A stretch of DNA of 17,337 bases. Origin: an uncultured Helcococcus sp. (lineage in GTDB: Bacteria > Bacillota > Clostridia > Tissierellales > Peptoniphilaceae). Of this stretch, positions 13,264-17,337 are shown in pieces. The stretch covers positions 1-17,337 of the forward strand of contig CALAZW010000027.1 in NCBI GenBank assembly GCA_937926545.1, in the 5' to 3' direction. Numbering within the stretch: the first letter of the stretch is position 1; every line of letters starts with the position of its first letter. Position numbers and translations under genes: made by a program. The notes beneath the pieces are model-generated. The model saw nothing but the letters and a program-made list of their open reading frames with translations, made no database searches and was not told the DNA's origin.

Positions 13264-15090
13264 ATGTTTTGTTATCAATGTCAGGAAACTGCAAAAAATA
13301 AAGGTTGTAATGTAAGTGGAGTTTGTGGGAAAAAACCCTTAACAGCAAATAGACAGGATATGTTAGTTTGGTTATCTAAGGGACTATCTCAAATAATTGT
13401 AAGATTAAAGGATGAAGGTAAAGAAGTTGATTCTTATATACATCAGGTAATAACAGACAACTTATTTACTACAATTACAAATGCAAACTTTGATGAGGAT
13501 GTAATTTTAAATAGAATATTTTTAACAATAGATACTAAAGAAACTTGTTTATTAAAGCTTAAGGATAAGGAAGGTTTATCTGATGCAGCCCTATGGATGG
13601 AAAAAGATGGGGAACTTATAGATGAGAAAAGTAAGGAAATTGGAGTTTTAAGTGAAAAGGATGAGGATATTAGATCCTTAAAAGAATTGATCCTATATGG
13701 TCTAAAGGGACTTAGTGCCTATATGCATCATGCTAATGTTTTACTTAAGGAAGATGAATCTATAAATATGTTTATAGAAAAAGCTTTGCTTGCTACTATG
13801 GATGATTTAGGCAAGGCGAAATTGCTGGAATTAGCTCTTGAAACAGGTGAAGTAGGTGTTAAGGCCATGGCCTTACTAGATGAAGCCAACACATCTACAT
13901 ATGGACAACCTAAAATAACCAAGGTAAATATAGGAGTTAGAAATAAACCAGCCATATTAATATCAGGCCACGATTTAAGAGATTTGGAAATGCTTCTTGA
14001 ACAGACTAAGGGAAGTGGAGTGGATGTTTATACTCATTCAGAAATGTTACCAGCCCATTACTATCCTAAGTTTGACAAATATGATAACTTTGTAGGAAAC
14101 TATGGAAATGCTTGGTGGAAACAAAATGAAGAATTTGCTTCCTTTAATGGGCCTATTCTTATGACTACCAACTGTATTGTACCACCTAAGGATAGTTACA
14201 AGGAAAGAATATTTACCACAGGTATGACAGGTTATAAGGGATGTAAGCATATTGAAGGTAGGCCAGGTGAGCTTAAAGATTTTTCAGAAATTATTGAACT
14301 AGCTAAGACCTGCCCGCCACCTAAGGAAATAGAAAGCGGACATTTGATAGGTGGTTTTGCCCATGATCAAGTATTTCAATTGGAAGATGCTATAGTTGAA
14401 GCAGTAAAGAATAAAAAAATAAATAGATTTGTAGTAATGGCAGGATGTGATGGAAGGCAAGGTAAAAGAGATTACTATAGAGACTTTGCTGAAAGTCTAC
14501 CTAAGGATGCTGTGATTTTAACTGCAGGATGTGCCAAATATAGGTATAACAAATTGAACTTAGGAGACATAGATGGTATACCAAGGGTTCTAGACGCTGG
14601 ACAATGTAATGACTCTTATTCCCTTGTTCTAATAGCCCTAAGATTGAAGGAAGCCTTTGGTTTGGAAGATATCAATGATTTACCAATAGTATATAATATT
14701 TCTTGGTATGAACAAAAGGCTGTAATTGTGCTTTTATCCCTTTTATCTTTAGGAGTTAAGGATATACATTTGGGACCAACTCTACCTGCCTTTTTATCAC
14801 CAGGAGTGACTGATATATTAGTTAATCTATTTGGGATAGCTCCTATTCAAACTGTAGAAGAAGATATAGATCTATTCTTTCCTAAGGAAAGTGTAAATGA
14901 TATAAGTAGGGACAGCCTTATAGGAGATATAGTTAGAAAACATCCTGAGGCAATTCCAGTACTACAGGAAATGGGAATGCATTGTTTGGGATGTCCATCT
15001 GCTCAGTTTGAAAGCTTAGAGCAAGCTTGCTTGGTACATGGTAAGGATGTGGATCTAATAGTTAAAAAAATAGGAGAAAGTTTGATTTAA
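13264..15090 (+). CDS. hcp: Hybrid cluster protein (Hcp) with fused C-terminal redox-disulfide domain
   Basis: Hcp (prismane protein) reduces hydroxylamine and, in E. coli, NO; it protects anaerobes from nitrosative stress. 608 residues. The N-terminal cluster cysteines are C3, C6, C15, C21 (C-X2-C-X8-C-X5-C). All ligands of the hybrid Fe-S-O cluster can be placed by motif: His236 (GHD), Glu260 (SEM), Cys304 (TTNC), Cys395 (AGCDG), Cys423 (AGCAK), Cys448 (GQCND), Glu483 and Lys485 (WYEQK). The last ~58 residues (551-608) form an extra domain with GMHCLGCPSA (Cys574, Cys577). It matches the Hcp-associated redox disulfide domain (DUF1858/TIGR03980 type), which is often a separate small protein. 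It is the first gene of an operon with hemerythrin 1 nt downstream. Confidence 0.96.
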   Translation: MFCYQCQETAKNKGCNVSGVCGKKPLTANRQDMLVWLSKGLSQIIVRLKDEGKEVDSYIHQVITDNLFTTITNANFDEDVILNRIFLTIDTKETCLLKLKDKEGLSDAALWMEKDGELIDEKSKEIGVLSEKDEDIRSLKELILYGLKGLSAYMHHANVLLKEDESINMFIEKALLATMDDLGKAKLLELALETGEVGVKAMALLDEANTSTYGQPKITKVNIGVRNKPAILISGHDLRDLEMLLEQTKGSGVDVYTHSEMLPAHYYPKFDKYDNFVGNYGNAWWKQNEEFASFNGPILMTTNCIVPPKDSYKERIFTTGMTGYKGCKHIEGRPGELKDFSEIIELAKTCPPPKEIESGHLIGGFAHDQVFQLEDAIVEAVKNKKINRFVVMAGCDGRQGKRDYYRDFAESLPKDAVILTAGCAKYRYNKLNLGDIDGIPRVLDAGQCNDSYSLVLIALRLKEAFGLEDINDLPIVYNISWYEQKAVIVLLSLLSLGVKDIHLGPTLPAFLSPGVTDILVNLFGIAPIQTVEEDIDLFFPKESVNDISRDSLIGDIVRKHPEAIPVLQEMGMHCLGCPSAQFESLEQACLVHGKDVDLIVKKIGESLI

Positions 15091-15091
15091 T

Positions 15092-15580
15092 ATGAAGGCT
15101 ATAGACTATTTAATGGAGGAACATAGGGAAATATCCATATTTTTAGATGAGATGGAGGACTATTGTACTAGTATTATTGGCGGTGAAAAATTGAATGAAG
15201 ATAAATTTAGACAGGCTATAATATATATAAGAGAGTTTGCAGATGGAACCCATCACAAGAAAGAAGAGGACATTTTATTTAAGTATATGTTAGAGGAGCT
15301 TGGTCAAACAGGAAAAACACTTATACAAAATGGAATGCTAGTGGAACATGATTTGGCTAGGCTATCTGTTTATCAATTGGAGGAAGCACTGGATAGTTAT
15401 CAGCTAGAGTCTAACAACAAGAATATATTGGATATTTTGTCTAATATGATGAACTATATTTATATACTTAGAAGGCATATAGACAAGGAAGATAGATTAG
15501 TTTATAAATTTGCCTTAGATAATTTAAGTGAAAAAAGTAAAAAAGCGATAGAGCAAGAGTTTTTAAAAGAAATAAAATAA
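15092..15580 (+). CDS. Hemerythrin-like (HHE) domain protein
   Basis: A 162-residue helical protein of the hemerythrin cation-binding family (PF01814), cytosolic with no signal peptide. Metal ligands for a di-iron centre can be assigned: His11 (EEHREI), His55 with Glu59 (THHKKEED), His86 (EHD) and His129 with Glu133 (RRHIDKEDRLVY). Such proteins bind O2 or NO, or, in the RIC/YtfE group, help repair Fe-S clusters. The gene starts 1 nt after the hcp stop with GGAGAAAG in the hcp 3' end, so the two are co-translated. The usual N-terminal ScdA/DUF542 domain of RIC proteins is absent. The similarly placed small redox domain is on the Hcp C-terminus instead. Direct role in Hcp function is inferred from position. 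Confidence 0.9.
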   Translation: MKAIDYLMEEHREISIFLDEMEDYCTSIIGGEKLNEDKFRQAIIYIREFADGTHHKKEEDILFKYMLEELGQTGKTLIQNGMLVEHDLARLSVYQLEEALDSYQLESNNKNILDILSNMMNYIYILRRHIDKEDRLVYKFALDNLSEKSKKAIEQEFLKEIK

Positions 15581-15592
15581 GCTATACTTAAG

Positions 15593-15620
15593 AAAAAGTC
15601 AGTAAAACTGGCTTTTTTTT
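15593..15620 (+). terminator. hcp-hemerythrin operon terminator
   Basis: Stem AAGTCAGT (15596-15603) / ACTGGCTT (15607-15614), one G-T pair, loop AAA, preceded by As and followed by Ts to 15620. It lies 12 nt after the hemerythrin stop. Confidence 0.9.
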
Positions 15621-16038
15621 ATTGAAAAACTTTATTTCTATATAAATATATAGATGAAAATGAAAAAAAAGTGATTTAAATTACAAGAAGGCTTAAAAGT
15701 ATTGTTTAAAATAGGTAATAGAGCTAAAACACATATTTTTATCTTTAGCTATGATTGAGCAATGAAAAAATACTTATAATTTATTATAAAAAATAGTCAT
15801 TAAGGCTAAAAAATATAAGATATTGGAAAAATAACAGGTATAAAGACAAAAAATGACATGTTTTTGACTTTTAGCACCTACCACATAAAAGTATATATGA
15901 ATATACTTCTATAAAGTAAAAAGTGTAACATAAATTCAAAAATACTGCTATTATATAAAACAAGATTTCATAATATTATAATAATGAAAACAAAATGAAA
16001 ATAAAAAAGTAGAAGATAAAAATAAGGAAGGGAATATT
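15621..16038. other. AT-rich intergenic region upstream of the adhesin gene
   Basis: About 418 bases with no plausible ORF. Visible items are: an inverted repeat AGCTAAA...TTTAGCT (15722-15728 with 15744-15750, 15-nt loop); a weak promoter TTGACT (15864-15869), 16 bp, TAAAAG (15886-15891); an isolated -10-like TATAAT (15977-15982); and a GTAACA half-site (15925-15930). The adhesin ribosome site AAGGAAGGG is at about 16024-16032. The true promoter is uncertain, and the length suggests a regulated leader. Confidence 0.4.
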
Positions 16039-17337
16039 ATGAATAAAAAATTAAAGGGAAAAGTATCAATTCTTTTGTTATTCATGATGGTAGTGCAAAT
16101 TTTATTACCTATGAATAACAGCGTAGAAGCTAAAGAGATAACTAAATATAATATAGAAAAATTTACTGTTACAGGGGATGTAAGTGGAGTATTAAAACCA
16201 GGTGATGAGTTAGATGTGGTTTTTAAAGCCTCTATCCAAGAAAAAGTAGATAATAATGATAAGATCATTATACACTTGCCTGAGGCTTTAATGTTCCAAG
16301 GAAAAACATATAATATGGACAATGGAAAATGCAGCGTTGAAGGTGGAAAAATGATATGTGAGTTTGATAATCTTGAGCAAGGAGAAGAAGTTTCTTTTGG
16401 ATTTAGCCTTAGAGCTAAGGTTAAGGATCAAGAAAATAAAACAGGTAATATAAAGGAAGAGATATCAATAGGTAACTCAGAAAAAATATATATAGAAGTA
16501 GATTATGATAAGAATACAGGAAATGAAACCAATGGTGGAAATAATACAGGAAAGACAGGAAGAAATATCTTAAAAAGAGGGACTCATAACTTTGATGACC
16601 CTGATAGAGTTGATTGGGTAGTAGAATTAAATGGAGACAACACCTATGAAAGACTAATATATACAGATACACTAGGAGAAGGACATAGGCTAAAAAAGGA
16701 TTCAATTAGAATAGGATTAATTGATGGGGCAGGGGCTATAAATGTAGGCTTAGATGATCAATTATATGTATTAGGTTATAGTATAGAAGATAATAAATTT
16801 AGTTTGGACCTGAATACCCATGGACGTATGGTATTAATATATTACTCAACAGAAATCATAGATTCATCTTTAGAAAGTGTCTCTAATGAAGGTAAAATAT
16901 CTGCGAATGGAGATTCTGAAGAGGCCTATGAAGTGGTAGAATTGAAAGGTTCAGCTTGGTCTGAAGAAAAGTTAAGAGAAAAAAATGGGAATCTGATTAT
17001 CACTAAAGTTAACAATAAAGATATAGGATTAGAGAATGCTGAATTTGAGATATATGATAGTGAAAAAAAGAAAGTAAGTATTGATGGTCAAAGTAAATTT
17101 ATATCAGACAAGGATGGCAAAATAGAGCTTAAAAATCTGCAAGGTGGAACTTACTATATAGAAGAAGTTAAAGCGCCTGAAGGATATCAATTACTAGATG
17201 AAAAAATTGAAATAAAATTAAATTTCAATAAAATTAAAGTTATAAATAAAAAGATTATAAATCATCCAGTAGAACCAACAGTGCCAGTAGAGCCACCAGT
17301 AGAGGAGCCGACAGTACCAGTTGAACCACCGGTAGAA
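16039..17337 (+). CDS. Collagen-adhesin-like (MSCRAMM) surface protein, N-terminal part
   Basis: Open to the window edge: 433 codons and no stop. The start is ATG 16039 after AAGGAAGGG. A signal peptide (MNKKLKGK, then hydrophobic residues 9-24, likely cleavage after VEA at 31) sends it out of the cell. Residues about 35-155 resemble the Ig-like adhesive domain of staphylococcal-type adhesins (KPGDELDVVF, IIIHLPEALMF). A Gly/Asn/Thr linker (159-174) leads to a Collagen_bind-like domain, about 175-305 (DDPDRVDWVVELN, LIYTDTLGEGHRLKKDSI). A SpaA/Cna-B-type domain follows, about 318-396 (GNLIITK, GLENAEFEIYD, YYIEEVKAPEGY); Lys323 and the E-box glutamate are candidates for an internal isopeptide bond. 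A Pro-Val-Glu repeat begins at 410. A cell-wall sorting motif is expected beyond the window. The ligand is unproven. Cys98 and Cys107 are unusual in such proteins. Confidence 0.9.
   Translation, partial: MNKKLKGKVSILLLFMMVVQILLPMNNSVEAKEITKYNIEKFTVTGDVSGVLKPGDELDVVFKASIQEKVDNNDKIIIHLPEALMFQGKTYNMDNGKCSVEGGKMICEFDNLEQGEEVSFGFSLRAKVKDQENKTGNIKEEISIGNSEKIYIEVDYDKNTGNETNGGNNTGKTGRNILKRGTHNFDDPDRVDWVVELNGDNTYERLIYTDTLGEGHRLKKDSIRIGLIDGAGAINVGLDDQLYVLGYSIEDNKFSLDLNTHGRMVLIYYSTEIIDSSLESVSNEGKISANGDSEEAYEVVELKGSAWSEEKLREKNGNLIITKVNNKDIGLENAEFEIYDSEKKKVSIDGQSKFISDKDGKIELKNLQGGTYYIEEVKAPEGYQLLDEKIEIKLNFNKIKVINKKIINHPVEPTVPVEPPVEEPTVPVEPPVE
17266..17337 (+). repeat. Proline-rich repeat in the adhesin (11-residue units)
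   Basis: Coding repeat with unit PTVPVEPPVEE (33 bp). Two units are visible at residues 413-423 and 424-433, preceded by PVE and cut by the window end. Several third-codon positions differ between units, so the repeat is under protein-level selection or is not a very recent duplication. Such Pro-rich segments usually span the cell wall. Confidence 0.85.

Noticed and set aside
15800..15809. TTAAGGCTAA shared with 287-296 before oppA, and TTTAGCTAT shared at 15744 and 268
   Set aside because: The spacing between the two motifs differs in the two places and the bases are common in this composition. Chance is likely.
15925..15930. GTAACA half-site before the adhesin
   Set aside because: No second half-site follows at the right spacing, and a 6-mer is expected by chance.
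15951..16322. Minus-strand 123-residue ORF across the adhesin start
   Set aside because: It covers the adhesin signal peptide and intergenic region and shows only shadow-type composition with no family features.
16421..16705. Minus-strand 94-residue hydrophobic ORF inside the adhesin
   Set aside because: Antisense to a clear coding region, low-complexity Tyr/Leu composition, and no good ribosome site.

Overview
This is a low-GC, Gram-positive, anaerobe-type chromosomal segment. The evidence is strongly A+T-rich codon use, AAGGAGG-type ribosome binding sites, a lipoprotein-anchored Opp system, an M-box riboswitch, a clostridial-type hybrid cluster protein and an MSCRAMM-like surface adhesin. 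The gene set best fits Clostridia/Tissierellia (anaerobic Gram-positive cocci and relatives). That placement is inference, not a sequence match.

Layout. (1) Bases 1-51 are the 3' tail of a 5S rRNA and the terminator of an rRNA operon. (2) Bases 335-5947 hold an oligopeptide importer operon, oppA-oppB-oppC-oppD-oppF, with a consensus promoter and a 14-bp stem-loop between oppA and oppB. It ends in a palindromic bidirectional terminator that codes for the ends of both converging genes. (3) Bases 5929-7339 on the minus strand hold a two-gene ABC system of the FetAB (UPF0014, putative iron exporter) type. (4) Bases 7392-9297 hold a GntR/YtrA-type regulator, an ABC ATPase and an ABC-2 type permease in one tight operon, with a GTATATAC repeat array on its promoter. 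(5) Bases 9321-12526 hold a P-type Mg2+ ATPase (mgtA) behind a leader of about 415 nt. The leader has an M-box Mg2+ riboswitch with its own terminator, a possible 12-residue ORF, a second terminator/antiterminator pair, and a 25-residue ORF beginning Met-Asp-Pro-Asp whose stop lies 4 nt before mgtA. (6) Bases 12538-15620 hold a Crp/Fnr-family regulator (HcpR-like), a hybrid cluster protein with a fused C-terminal redox-disulfide (DUF1858-like) domain, and a hemerythrin: a nitrosative/oxidative stress unit. A palindromic operator is centred near -41.5 of the hcp promoter. (7) From 16039 to the window end runs a secreted, collagen-adhesin-like surface protein, cut off inside a proline-rich repeat.

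The most interesting region is the mgtA leader. It appears to combine a metal-sensing riboswitch with one or two upstream ORFs. The second ORF starts with an acidic/proline run resembling the start of enterobacterial MgtL, whose translation is known to respond to Mg2+. That combination was worked out by hand from the sequence and is a hypothesis. The second point of interest is the hcp unit: the regulator gene, the operator placed for class II activation, the Hcp fusion and the hemerythrin form a coherent module. The window contains no CRISPR array, insertion sequence or tRNA that I could recognise.
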